Shown here piece after piece: positions 25,863-34,327 of a DNA stretch of 64,000 bases. Location: contig CAZCAC010000013.1 in the NCBI GenBank assembly GCA_964496575.1, forward strand, positions 38,121 through 102,120, given 5' to 3'. This DNA comes from CAZCAC01 sp964496575 (lineage in GTDB: Bacteria > Planctomycetota > UBA1135 > GCA-002686595). Numbering within the stretch: the first letter of the stretch is position 1; each line of letters starts with the position of its first letter. Made by a program: the position numbers and the translations under genes. The notes beneath the pieces are model-generated. The model was not told the origin of the DNA. It searched no databases and was given only the letters and a program-made list of their open reading frames with translations.

Positions 25863-28721
25863 ATGAGAACCTCCGTCGGATTGTTCCTTCTTGTCGCGCT
25901 CACCCCGATCGTCGGCGCCTCGGCGCAGCAGCGGGCGAGGCACCCGAACATCGTCGTCATCCTCGCCGACGACCTCGGCTACGGCGACGTCGGCTGCTAC
26001 AACCCCGAGAGCAAGGTCGCGACGCCGAACCTCGATCGCCTCGCCGCGGAGGGGATGCTCTTCACCGACGCGCACAGCTCGTCCACCGTCTGCACGCCGA
26101 CGCGCTACAGCCTGCTCACCGGCCGCATGGCCTTCCGCACCGGGATGCGGAGCGTCTTCACCGGTGTCGGCGGCCCGTGCCTGATCGAGGAAGGGCGGCT
26201 CACTCTCCCGGGGATGCTGCGCGAGGCCGGGTATGCGACCGCGGGCTTCGGCAAGTGGCACGTCGGGATGAGGTTCTTCGACGGGGATGGAGTGCCGATC
26301 GACAAGAACGGGCTGGAAGCGGTGAAGCGAATCGACTACTCGCGCCCGAGCCCCGACGCGCCGATCCACCGCGGCTTCGATCACTTCTTCGGCACGGTGA
26401 GCTGCCCGACCACCGACTGGCTGTACGCCTTCGTCGACGGCGATCGGATTCCCGTCCCGCCGACCGGAGTCCTCGACCGTGGGCCGCTGCCGAAGCACCC
26501 CTACTCGAAGGACAACCGCCCCGGGTTGATCGCGCCCGACTTCGACCTGGAGGAGGTGGACCTGCTCTTCCTGGAGAAGAGCGTGGCCTTCCTCGAGGAG
26601 CACGTGAAGGCGACACCCGACAGACCGTTCTTCCTCTACCACTCGACACAGGCGGTGCACCTGCCGTCCTTCGCCGCCGACGCGTTCAAGGGGAAGACGG
26701 ACGCCGGGCCGCACGGTGACTTCATCTTCGAGCTCGACTGGATCGTCGGCGAGCTGATGAGCACTCTCGAGCGACTCGGCGTGGCGGACGACACGTTGGT
26801 GATCTTCACCAGCGACAACGGGCCCGAGACCACCACGACGATCCACATGCGCGCCGATCACCAGCACGACGGCGCGCGGCCGTGGCGCGGGATGAAGCGC
26901 GATCAGTGGGAGGGCGGCCACCGCGTCCCGTTCATCGCGCGCTGGCCCGGCCGCATCGAGGCGGGAACGGTGACCGATCAGCTGATCAGCCTCACCGACG
27001 TGATGGCCACCTGCGCGGCGATCGTCGGCGCGGAGCTGCCCGACGCGGCTGCCGAAGACAGCTTCGACCTGCTGCCCGTCCTGCTCGGTGAACAGGGTGA
27101 CGAGCCCGTTCGCGAGTTCCTGCTCCAGCAGACGATCTCGCTCGCGCTCTCGATCCGCAGCGGCAAGTGGAAGTACCTCGACCACCAGGGCTCCGGCGGG
27201 AATCGCTACCGCGGATGGCCGGAGCTCGCGCAGTACGCGCTGCCCGACACCGACCCGGAGGCACCGGGACAGCTCTACGACCTCGAGGCCGATCCCGGCG
27301 AGACGCGGAACCTCTACTCGAAGCATCCGGAAGTCGTGTCGCGCCTGAAGGGTGAGCTCGACGAGCTGGTGCAGAGCGGCCGCAGCGCACCTCTGCGCGA
27401 GGGGCCGCGCCCCAACGTTCTCCTGGTCCTCGTCGACGACCTCGGCTGGAGCGATCTCGGCTGCTATGGCAACCCGGCCGTCGACACGCCGCGCATCGAC
27501 GGCTTCGCGAAGCAGGGGATGCGTTTCACCGACGCGTACGCCGCCGCGCCGGTGTGCTCGCCGACGCGCGCCTCGATCATGACCGGGCTCGCACCGGCGC
27601 GGCTGCACATCACCAACCACATGCCGGACCAGAGGCGCTTCCTGCCCGACGAGCCCACGCTGCTGCCGGCGCACTGCCGGGACCGCCTTCCGCTGGAGCA
27701 CGTGACGCTCGCCGAGCACCTGCGCGCGGCCGGCTACCGCACTGCGTTCTTCGGCAAGTGGCACCTCGCGCCGCAAAAGGGCGAGGACATGGAGGAGTTC
27801 TACCCCGACCGCCAGGGCTTCGAGCGGAACGTCGGCGGCAATGGCTGGGGTGGTCCGGGCCGTTCCTTCTTCGCGCCGTACGAGTTCCCGGGCCTCGTCT
27901 CCAGGAGCGACGACGAGTATCTCCCCTACCGCATCGGCGACGAGGTGATCGCCTACCTCGAGGAACAGCGCGACGCCGACGCACCCTTCTTCATCTCGCT
28001 CTGGCACTACACCGTCCACTGGCCGATGGACTCGCCTACGGACCTCCTGGCGAAGTACGAGGCGAGGGGCGTGCAACCGGGAATCGCGGACCCGCGCTAC
28101 GCCGGCATGACCGAAGCGCTCGATTCGGTCTTCGGCCGCGTGCTCGACAGGCTGGAGGAGACGGGAGCCGCCGAGAACACGCTGGTCGTCTTCACCTCGG
28201 ACAACGGCGCGCTGATGGAGGTGGCCGATACGCGGCCGCTGCGAATGGCCAAGGGCTACCTCTACGAAGGCGGCATTCGCGTGCCGATGATCGCGCGCTG
28301 GCCTGGACGCGTCGGGGCCGGCTCGGAGTCGAGCACGCCGGTGATCAGCACGGACCTCTTCGCGACGATCCTCGACGCGGCGCGCGTGGCGCTCCCGCCG
28401 AAGTACCCCGGCGACGGCGAGAGCCTCCTGCCGCTGCTCACCGGACGCGGCAGGCTCGATCGCGACGCGCTGTTCTTCCACTACCCCAACTACGCCTGGC
28501 ACCGCTGCAACCGCCTCGGCGGCGCGATCCGCATCGGTGACCACAAGCTGATCGAGCGCTTCGACGACGGTTCGGTGGAGCTCTACGACCTCGCTTCCGA
28601 TCACGGCGAGGAGCACGATTTCGCGCTCGAGCAACCCGAGCTGGCGGAACGACTGCGCGCTCGTCTCGCCGCCTGGCGCGACGAGGTCGGCGCGGCGATG
28701 CCGGTCGAGCCGCCACGATAG
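25863..28721 (+). CDS. Two sulfatases fused in one secreted polypeptide
   Basis: The 952-residue protein begins with a signal peptide ending near G-A-S-A-Q. It contains two complete formylglycine-dependent sulfatase modules. The first (about residues 28-510) opens with NIVVILADDLGYGD and carries the C77-T-P-T-R maturation motif. The second (about 514-952) opens with NVLLVLVDDLGWSD and carries C565-S-P-T-R. Both have the later F-G-K-W-H and T-S-D-N-G blocks. Each Cys would be converted to formylglycine, and the enzyme would hydrolyse sulfate esters, probably on algal or animal polysaccharides. Sulfatases are normally single units of about 450-550 residues. There is no stop or frameshift at the joint, so this is a real fusion. 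The ATG is at 25863. Confidence 0.9.
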   Translation: MRTSVGLFLLVALTPIVGASAQQRARHPNIVVILADDLGYGDVGCYNPESKVATPNLDRLAAEGMLFTDAHSSSTVCTPTRYSLLTGRMAFRTGMRSVFTGVGGPCLIEEGRLTLPGMLREAGYATAGFGKWHVGMRFFDGDGVPIDKNGLEAVKRIDYSRPSPDAPIHRGFDHFFGTVSCPTTDWLYAFVDGDRIPVPPTGVLDRGPLPKHPYSKDNRPGLIAPDFDLEEVDLLFLEKSVAFLEEHVKATPDRPFFLYHSTQAVHLPSFAADAFKGKTDAGPHGDFIFELDWIVGELMSTLERLGVADDTLVIFTSDNGPETTTTIHMRADHQHDGARPWRGMKRDQWEGGHRVPFIARWPGRIEAGTVTDQLISLTDVMATCAAIVGAELPDAAAEDSFDLLPVLLGEQGDEPVREFLLQQTISLALSIRSGKWKYLDHQGSGGNRYRGWPELAQYALPDTDPEAPGQLYDLEADPGETRNLYSKHPEVVSRLKGELDELVQSGRSAPLREGPRPNVLLVLVDDLGWSDLGCYGNPAVDTPRIDGFAKQGMRFTDAYAAAPVCSPTRASIMTGLAPARLHITNHMPDQRRFLPDEPTLLPAHCRDRLPLEHVTLAEHLRAAGYRTAFFGKWHLAPQKGEDMEEFYPDRQGFERNVGGNGWGGPGRSFFAPYEFPGLVSRSDDEYLPYRIGDEVIAYLEEQRDADAPFFISLWHYTVHWPMDSPTDLLAKYEARGVQPGIADPRYAGMTEALDSVFGRVLDRLEETGAAENTLVVFTSDNGALMEVADTRPLRMAKGYLYEGGIRVPMIARWPGRVGAGSESSTPVISTDLFATILDAARVALPPKYPGDGESLLPLLTGRGRLDRDALFFHYPNYAWHRCNRLGGAIRIGDHKLIERFDDGSVELYDLASDHGEEHDFALEQPELAERLRARLAAWRDEVGAAMPVEPPR

Positions 28722-28728
28722 CGACGGC

Positions 28729-29265
28729 CTAGACCAACCTCCTCAGTCTCGCCACACCTTCGTAGAGGCGCGACTTGACCACGGAGGCGGGAACCTCCAG
28801 GACCAGCGCGATCTCCTCGCGCCCGAGCCCCTCGACGTAGCGCAAGAGCAGCGCCTCCCGCTGCGCGTCCGACAGCCGCGCGAGCTGCCGCTCCAGCGCC
28901 TCCCGCTCCTCGACCCGCGCCAGCCGCGTGAGGTTCCCCGTCTGATCCGCGGCGAGGTCGAGGCCGGTCGGCAGGGAGGCTCCGTCACGCACGCGCCCCG
29001 CGCGCAGCTGGTTCAGGCAGAGGTTGCGCGCCACGCGGTACAGCCAGGCGCGGAGCTGATCGGGCACGGCCTTCGACTCCAGCGCGCGCGCGAAGACCTC
29101 CTGCACGACGTCCTCCGCATCGTCGGCGTGGTGCAGGTAACGCAGCGCGAAGCGCCGGAGCGGCTCGCGATGCAGCTGCTCGAGGAGCGCACCGGCCTCC
29201 GCGTCGCCTTCGCGCAGCCGGGTCAGCAGCGTGCGGGAGAGGTCCTCGGGCGACGCGTGGCTCAT
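28729..29265 (-). CDS. ECF-type RNA polymerase sigma factor
   Basis: The 178-residue protein contains sigma-70 region 2 (H-H-A-D-D-A-E-D-V-V-Q-E-V-F) and region 4 (L-S-D-A-Q-R-E-A-L-L-L-R-Y and G-L-G-R-E-E-I-A-L-V-L-E-V-P). The ATG at 29265 overlaps the stop of the upstream kinase gene by four bases (ATGA), which shows translational coupling and decides the start. No anti-sigma factor gene is adjacent. The coupling to a transmembrane kinase suggests the kinase controls this sigma factor by phosphorylation, as proposed for STK-associated ECF groups; that part is inference. It is convergent with the double sulfatase gene, 7 bp away. Confidence 0.9.
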   Translation of the reverse strand: MSHASPEDLSRTLLTRLREGDAEAGALLEQLHREPLRRFALRYLHHADDAEDVVQEVFARALESKAVPDQLRAWLYRVARNLCLNQLRAGRVRDGASLPTGLDLAADQTGNLTRLARVEEREALERQLARLSDAQREALLLRYVEGLGREEIALVLEVPASVVKSRLYEGVARLRRLV

Positions 29266-31028
29266 CGACCGAGCCTCTCCCGGTGCGAGCGAGGGTACGA
29301 GCCGTGCTTCACCTCTCCGGTCACCGGATCGCGCAGCTCCAGCTCGAGCGTCTCGCCGGGGGAGAAACCGAGCCGATCGCAGAAGTGGTCGTAGGGATTG
29401 CCGGGCCCCTGGAACAGCTCCCGGGCCGGGAGTCCCGCGACCGAGAGGAGCTCCCACTCGACCCCCTCGATCTCGGCGAAGTAGCGCCCGTCTGCGCCGC
29501 GCAGGTCTCTCCAGGGCCAGCGGTTGCGTCCGGTGAGGATCGCCCGCCTCCGCTCGTGATCGAGGGAGACGTCCTCGAGCACGATCGACTCGCCGCTCTC
29601 CAGGTCCCGCAGGTGGAGGTCCACGTCGAGGAAGGACCAGTTCCCCAGGCGGTGGAGCACCTGGACCAGGTCCTCGCTGAAGCGCTTGCGCCACCGATCC
29701 CCGGCGTGCTGCTGGCAGTAGCCGACGACGTAGCCGCTGCGCAGATCGTCGATGGCGACGAGGCCGTACCAGCGATCGTCGATCAGCACCTCGGGAGTGT
29801 CCCCCCGCCAGCGCAGGTCGTCGAAGGGCGCACCCTCGCGCCACCATCCGGCGACGAGCGGGATCGGCAGCGGCATCGGGATCACCAGGGAGACCAGGAA
29901 GACCCCGATGACGCCCGCCAGGGTCGCCCCGAGCCAGTGCCGGCGGTAGAAGCGCCAGAGCTGCCGCCGCCAGGGTGTTCGCGCCGCCTCGATCGCCCGG
30001 CCGTCGGAGTAGCGCCGCAGGTCGGCGGCGAGCTCCCCGGCGCACGAGTAGCGCTGCGCCGGCTTCTTCTCCAGCGCCTTCAGCACGATGATCCGCAGGT
30101 CGCCCCGCAAGGCGCGCCGCCGGCGGAACGCGGGAGGCTCCTCGCAGATGATCCGGGCGATCTCGGGCAGCGACCGCCCCCGCAGGTCGTGCGGCAGCTC
30201 GCCGGTGAACAGCTCGAAGAGCACCACGCCGAGGGAATAGACGTCGGCGGCGGGTCCCAGCGTCTCGCCGCGGCCGCGGATCTGCTCGGGGCTCATGTAC
30301 GGCACGGTCCCGGCCAGCGTCGCGCTCTGGCTCTGCTCGGTGACCCAGGCCTGTTCATCGCCGGGGATGCGCGCCAGCCCGAAGTCGACGAGGCGCGGCC
30401 GACCCTCCTCGTCGACGAGAATGTTGCTCGGCTTCAGGTCGCGGTGCACGACCCCTTGATCGTGCGCGTGGCCGACCGCCGCACAGATCCGCCGCGCGAG
30501 CTCGAGGCGTACGCGCCGGCCGGGGCGGTGCTCGGCCACGAAGCGATCGAGTGGCAGACCCCGGACGCGCTCCATGGCGATGAAGGGCCGGCCGTCCTCG
30601 CCGCGACCGACCTCGTAGATGGTGGCGATGCCCGGGTGGGACAGCCGCGCCAGGGCATCCGCCTCGCGACGGAAGCGCTCCTCGCTGCCCTCGTCGTCTC
30701 CCACCTCGGCGAGCAGGACCTTCAGCGCGACGGAACGACGCGGGTCTTCCTGGAGAGCGTCGTACACCCGCCCCATGCCGCCACGCCCGAGCAGACCGCG
30801 GATCTGGAAGGCGCCGATGCGCTCGGGGAGCTCCGGGATCTCCACCTCGAGCGGGGCGAGCTGTCCGATCGCCCCGCGCAGCTCGTCGACGCGCTCGGCG
30901 GCTTCGGGGTGAGCGGCGAGGTACTCATCGAGCTCCGGCGCTTCGCGATCGACCCAGCTCCAGAGCTGCTCGTCGGTGATCTCGGCGTCGCCGGAGAGGC
31001 GCGGGGGTTGGGAGGACTCTTCGCTCAT
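29262..31028 (-). CDS. Membrane Ser/Thr protein kinase with unusual external domain
   Basis: The 588-residue protein is a Hanks-type kinase. It has glycine loop GRGGMGRV at 81-88, Lys103, the catalytic HRDLKPSN with D197, DFG at 215-217, and Y-M-S-P-E-Q. A short acidic N-terminal segment precedes it. A hydrophobic stretch at about 366-395 spans the membrane. Residues about 399-500 form an external domain not recognised as PASTA or TPR. It is clearly homologous to residues about 28-130 of the divergently encoded S41 protease (31826-33718): 27 of 77 positions are identical in an ungapped block by hand count, including R-W-R-K-R and E-D-L-V. The ATG at 31028 precedes the kinase-specific N-terminus. 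The stop overlaps the sigma gene start. Confidence 0.92.
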   Translation of the reverse strand: MSEESSQPPRLSGDAEITDEQLWSWVDREAPELDEYLAAHPEAAERVDELRGAIGQLAPLEVEIPELPERIGAFQIRGLLGRGGMGRVYDALQEDPRRSVALKVLLAEVGDDEGSEERFRREADALARLSHPGIATIYEVGRGEDGRPFIAMERVRGLPLDRFVAEHRPGRRVRLELARRICAAVGHAHDQGVVHRDLKPSNILVDEEGRPRLVDFGLARIPGDEQAWVTEQSQSATLAGTVPYMSPEQIRGRGETLGPAADVYSLGVVLFELFTGELPHDLRGRSLPEIARIICEEPPAFRRRRALRGDLRIIVLKALEKKPAQRYSCAGELAADLRRYSDGRAIEAARTPWRRQLWRFYRRHWLGATLAGVIGVFLVSLVIPMPLPIPLVAGWWREGAPFDDLRWRGDTPEVLIDDRWYGLVAIDDLRSGYVVGYCQQHAGDRWRKRFSEDLVQVLHRLGNWSFLDVDLHLRDLESGESIVLEDVSLDHERRRAILTGRNRWPWRDLRGADGRYFAEIEGVEWELLSVAGLPARELFQGPGNPYDHFCDRLGFSPGETLELELRDPVTGEVKHGSYPRSHRERLGR

Positions 31029-31060
31029 CGAGGTGGCGAGGTGCGGTCGCCCGCCCATTA

Positions 31061-31190
31061 CCGTAGCGCGGGCTGGCGCCCGCAACCCCACCGGTCGACA
31101 GACCGTTCGGATCACGATTCTCGATGGCATCAAGGCCCTCCCAGCCTGCTTTCTGCGCGCAACGCGCAGAAACCGACTCCGAGCAGATCA
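31061..31190 (-). repeat. Dispersed palindromic repeat, copy B
   Basis: This is the inverse-orientation copy of the element at 1901-2077, with one 47-bp unit instead of two. It keeps the perfect TTTCTGCGCG / CGCGCAGAAA hairpin and the GCGGGC-GCCA-GCCCGC hairpin in the tail. As in copy A, the first bases (TGATC) supply the stop codon of the gene it follows, here the small TPR membrane protein at 31643-31188. It fills most of the 159 bp before the kinase gene. Confidence 0.85.
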
Positions 31191-31643
31191 GGGTTGCGTC
31201 GACCAGTCAAGGCGATGCGATGAGCGCTCCTGGCCGACATCGAACCCCAGCGAGGCGGCGTAGGTCCGGCTCCAGTCCTGCCAGGCGTTGCGGTCGAACG
31301 GATCCTCGAGCAGGGCGCGGTTCACGTGGGGAATCCCCGCCAGCGGATCGCCGCGATGCCGAGCGTGGAGCTTCCAGCCGAGAAAGCGTTGCGCCCTGGA
31401 GAATTGCGGATGATCGGGTTCGATCTCGAGCCAGAGCGCCTGCGCGGTCTCCAGATCCCCCGCCTCCATCGCCGCGTGCCCCGCCTCGAGGGGATCCGCG
31501 GTCGAGGAATGGACGCGCCGGATCCTCGGCGCGGGCTGCTCCTCGCGGCTCAGGGCGCTCAGCGCGTTCACCGCGAGCAGGGCCAGCACGATCAGCGCGA
31601 AGGGTGCGAGGATGATCCAGGGGAGAGCGGTCTTCGGACTCAT
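31188..31643 (-). CDS. Small membrane-anchored TPR-like protein
   Basis: The 151-residue protein has one N-terminal membrane segment (A-L-P-W-I-I-L-A-P-F-A-L-I-V-L-A-L-L) and an external or periplasmic helical part. A TPR-like pair is visible in A-M-E-A-G-D-L-E-T-A-Q-A-L-W and L-E-D-P-F-D-R-N-A-W. It lies upstream of the kinase and sigma genes on the same strand, separated by repeat copy B, so it may belong to the same transcription unit unless the repeat ends transcription. It starts back to back with the S41 protease gene. The stop codon lies within the first bases of the repeat, so its original C-terminus may have been changed by the insertion. Confidence 0.7.
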   Translation of the reverse strand: MSPKTALPWIILAPFALIVLALLAVNALSALSREEQPAPRIRRVHSSTADPLEAGHAAMEAGDLETAQALWLEIEPDHPQFSRAQRFLGWKLHARHRGDPLAGIPHVNRALLEDPFDRNAWQDWSRTYAASLGFDVGQERSSHRLDWSTQP

Positions 31644-31700
31644 GGGATGGCGGTCGGTGAGAGAGGTGATTCGGGAGAGAGGACACGTGGGGCTGGCTCA

Positions 31701-31758
31701 CGACGGGTGGAAAGTCGCGAGAATCACGGATTCGCTTTTCGCGGGTTTCCACCCGTCG
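31701..31758. promoter_or_regulatory. 58-nt palindrome in a divergent promoter region
   Basis: CGACGGGTGGAAA (31701-31713) and TTTCCACCCGTCG (31746-31758) are perfectly complementary 13-nt arms. The spacer holds a smaller GAATC-ACG-GATTC hairpin flanked by CGCGA/TCGCG-like arms. It sits in the 182 bp between the divergent TPR-membrane gene and the S41 protease gene, so an operator or a cruciform-forming element is possible. It could also be another mobile palindrome. Confidence 0.6.
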
Positions 31759-31825
31759 CGCCTCGGAGCAGAGTGTCGGATCCGGCGAACGACGACCGAA
31801 CTCCCACCCGCCCCGGACTCCACCC

Positions 31826-33718
31826 ATGCTCGAGCGATCGCTACTGCTGCTCCTCCTCGCCACGCCGCTCCCCTCGGCCACCCTCTCCGCGCAGGACCAC
31901 GACGTCCAGCTCGCCCCCTTCAACGCCATCCGCTGGTCCTCGGAGACGACCGAGGTGCCCGAGGTGCGGATCGGCGAGACCTGGTACACGTGGCTGGAGA
32001 TCGACGAGATCGAGGTCGGCGAGATCGTCGACTTCTGCCAGGAGCGCTGGCCGGGGAGGTGGCGCAAGCGCGTCGGCGAGGACCTCGTCGAGGCGATCCT
32101 CCTGATGGGCGGCAGCGTGAGCTCCGAGGTGGCGCTGGTGGTGCAAGAGCTGCCCGACGGGAAACGCCTCGAGCTGGAGAAGGTGGCGATGACCAGTGCG
32201 AACCGGCGGGCCGTGTTGTTGTTCAACCGGGCGGCCGGGAGCGGCGCCGCGCCGCCACCCCAGCCGCTGGTGAAGCGGGTGGAGCGCGAGCATGCGACTC
32301 GCATCTCCCCGGAGTACGAATCCCTCACCCGGACGATCGAGTGGAACGGCTGGCGCGGCGGGCCGATGCTCACGCGCCGCGAGGCCGAGGAGGACCTCGA
32401 TCAGCTCGAGTGGCTCGTCGAGCACACGCACTCCTACCGCTCGCTGCGGGGAGTGGACCACCGAGCGATCTTCGATGCCTTGCGGGCCGGCCTGGACGAC
32501 GAGCTACCCGTGGGCGCCTTCGCGATCGGAGTCTCCAGGGCGATCGCGCTCCTCGGCGACGGGCACGCGAGGGTGCGGGAGCTGGAGCGGCTCTTGCCCT
32601 CGGGGTTCCTGCCCTTCCTCCTGGCCGACAGCGATCGGGGCGTGGTCGCGTTCCAGCCCGATCGGCAGGGGTTCGTCGATCCCGAGCGGCCCTACGTGCG
32701 CTCGATCGACGGGCGTCCGATCGCCGAGTGGCTCGACGCGGTCTCGGGAGTGGTCACCGCCGCGTCGAAAGAGACCGCTCGCTTTCGCGCGCTGCGCCGT
32801 CTCCGCCATCTGAACTACGCCCGGCTGGAGCTCGGTCTGGAGCTCGCCAAGGAGGTGCGCGTCGAGCTGGTGGCGGCGGGTGGCAACGACCCCCGGACCG
32901 TCACGCTCCCGCTGGGCCTCCGCAAGCCGATCTACGGTCCCTGGCCAGTGAACGAGACGGGCCGGCTCAAGGGTGACGTCGGCTACCTCCGCATCCCGTC
33001 GATGAGCAGCTCGAGGCCCTTCGTCGAGGGCCTCGTCGAGGCGCTGCACGGTTTCGCCGACACGCGAGCCCTGGTGATCGACGTGCGCGGCAACGGCGGC
33101 GGCAGTCGTGACGCGCTGCGGGCGTTGCTCCCCTACCTGATGGAGCCGCGCGAAGAGCGGCGGATCGTCAACGTCGCCGCGTACCGCTTGCCGCCGAACA
33201 CGGAACCGGGGGCGACCGAGGGGTACATGCAGAATCGCTTCCTCTACCCGAAGAGCTCCGGCCGCTGGACAGCGGACGAGCGGAGGGCGATCGAAGCGCT
33301 GGAAGGGCGCTTCACTCCCGACTGGAGGTTGCCCGAGGGTGAGTTCTCGGATTGGCACTACCTCGTCGTCTCCGCGGCCGAACCGGCCAGACGCTACCCC
33401 GGACGGGTGTTCCTGCTCCTCGACACCGGCTGCTTCTCCGCCACCGACATCTTCCTCGGCGCCTTCGCCGGCGCCTCGAACGTCACCCTGATCGGTACAC
33501 CGAGCGGCGGCGGCAGCGGGCGGTCGCAGGGTTCCACGTTCGCCCACAGCGGCCTCTCCCTGCGCCTCTCCTCGATGGCCTCCTATCGACCCGACGGCAG
33601 GCGCTACGACGGGCTGGGGATCGAGCCGGACGTCCTGATCCGGCCGCGAGCGGAGGACTCCCTCCTGGAGGGTGGCGACGCGGTGCTGGAGGCCGCGCTG
33701 CGGCTCGCGAGGGAATAG
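31826..33718 (+). CDS. Secreted S41-family serine peptidase with N-terminal domain shared with the kinase
   Basis: The 630-residue protein has a signal peptide (M-L-E-R-S-L-L-L-L-L-L...L-S-A-Q). Residues about 28-130 are homologous to the external domain of the divergent kinase, with A-P-F-x-x-x-R-W, W-Y, C-Q, R-W-R-K-R and E-D-L-V in register. A tail-specific-protease (S41) region follows, with L-L-G-D-G-H-A-R-V, V-I-D-V-R-G-N-G-G-G, and the likely nucleophile Ser538 in TGCFSATD. S41 enzymes cut proteins at or near the C-terminus, often in the envelope. Divergent placement and the shared domain link it to the kinase/sigma operon. The ATG at 31826 gives the signal peptide directly. Confidence 0.85.
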   Translation: MLERSLLLLLLATPLPSATLSAQDHDVQLAPFNAIRWSSETTEVPEVRIGETWYTWLEIDEIEVGEIVDFCQERWPGRWRKRVGEDLVEAILLMGGSVSSEVALVVQELPDGKRLELEKVAMTSANRRAVLLFNRAAGSGAAPPPQPLVKRVEREHATRISPEYESLTRTIEWNGWRGGPMLTRREAEEDLDQLEWLVEHTHSYRSLRGVDHRAIFDALRAGLDDELPVGAFAIGVSRAIALLGDGHARVRELERLLPSGFLPFLLADSDRGVVAFQPDRQGFVDPERPYVRSIDGRPIAEWLDAVSGVVTAASKETARFRALRRLRHLNYARLELGLELAKEVRVELVAAGGNDPRTVTLPLGLRKPIYGPWPVNETGRLKGDVGYLRIPSMSSSRPFVEGLVEALHGFADTRALVIDVRGNGGGSRDALRALLPYLMEPREERRIVNVAAYRLPPNTEPGATEGYMQNRFLYPKSSGRWTADERRAIEALEGRFTPDWRLPEGEFSDWHYLVVSAAEPARRYPGRVFLLLDTGCFSATDIFLGAFAGASNVTLIGTPSGGGSGRSQGSTFAHSGLSLRLSSMASYRPDGRRYDGLGIEPDVLIRPRAEDSLLEGGDAVLEAALRLARE

Positions 33719-33808
33719 CGCGGCCGGCCGTTCGCGTTTCGGACGAGCCTTCGGGCCGGAAGAGGTAAGCTCTGCCGGAGACGTCACTCAGCCCCAGAGG
33801 AGGATGCC

Positions 33809-34309
33809 ATGGGCGAACAAGCTGTCTCGAATGACACCGAGCCGAAGGAGACGGGCTGCTGTCCTCGCTTCGACCCCGAACCCTGGGACGGGGCCGAGGT
33901 CACCTGGAAGGAAAAGCTCTTCGTCCGCGATCGGGTCCGGTGCCTGTTTCACATCCCGCTCAACTTCGGCGGGGTGATGAAGCGGAACATGGAACGGATC
34001 GAAGCCGCCGGTGTGCGTGATCACGCCGATCTGCTACTCACCGACCAGAGCTCCCCGTGGGGAGCCGACGTCTACATCGCCGTCGACGGGGAGGTGCCCG
34101 AGGCGCGCCACGAGCGCATCTCCGGCGACTTCTTCCTCATGGTCTTCGAGGGACCCTACAGCCACACGCGCAAGTGGTGCGGGGTGATGCGTTCCAAGCT
34201 CGAGGAGCAGGGCCGCAAGCTGAAGAAGCTCTACTACTGGTACACGACCTGCCCGAGGTGCGCGAAGGCCTACGGCAAGAACTACGTCGTGCTGGTCGCC
34301 GCCGTCTAG
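33809..34309 (+). CDS. Conserved small protein of unknown function with C-terminal CxxC
   Basis: The 166-residue protein has no signal peptide or membrane segment. It resembles a conserved uncharacterised family recalled from other bacteria by the blocks F-x-P-E-P-W-D-G, H-I-P-L-N-F-G-G-V-M, F-E-G-P-Y-S-H-T and the C-terminal T-T-C-P-R-C-A-K-A-Y-G-K-N-Y. The overall fold may be GyrI-like, judging by the F-E-G-P-Y pattern, and the CPRC pair could bind metal or be redox active. A good ribosome binding site (AGAGGAGGA, 33796-33804) precedes the ATG. It stands alone, converging with the binding-protein gene at 34328. Confidence 0.6.
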   Translation: MGEQAVSNDTEPKETGCCPRFDPEPWDGAEVTWKEKLFVRDRVRCLFHIPLNFGGVMKRNMERIEAAGVRDHADLLLTDQSSPWGADVYIAVDGEVPEARHERISGDFFLMVFEGPYSHTRKWCGVMRSKLEEQGRKLKKLYYWYTTCPRCAKAYGKNYVVLVAAV

Positions 34310-34327
34310 CCGGGGCGTCTTGCTCGG

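Noticed and set aside
25788..28634. A 948-codon minus-strand frame opposite the double sulfatase
   Set aside because: The plus strand has two complete sulfatase modules with catalytic motifs. The antisense frame has biased composition and no recognisable domain.
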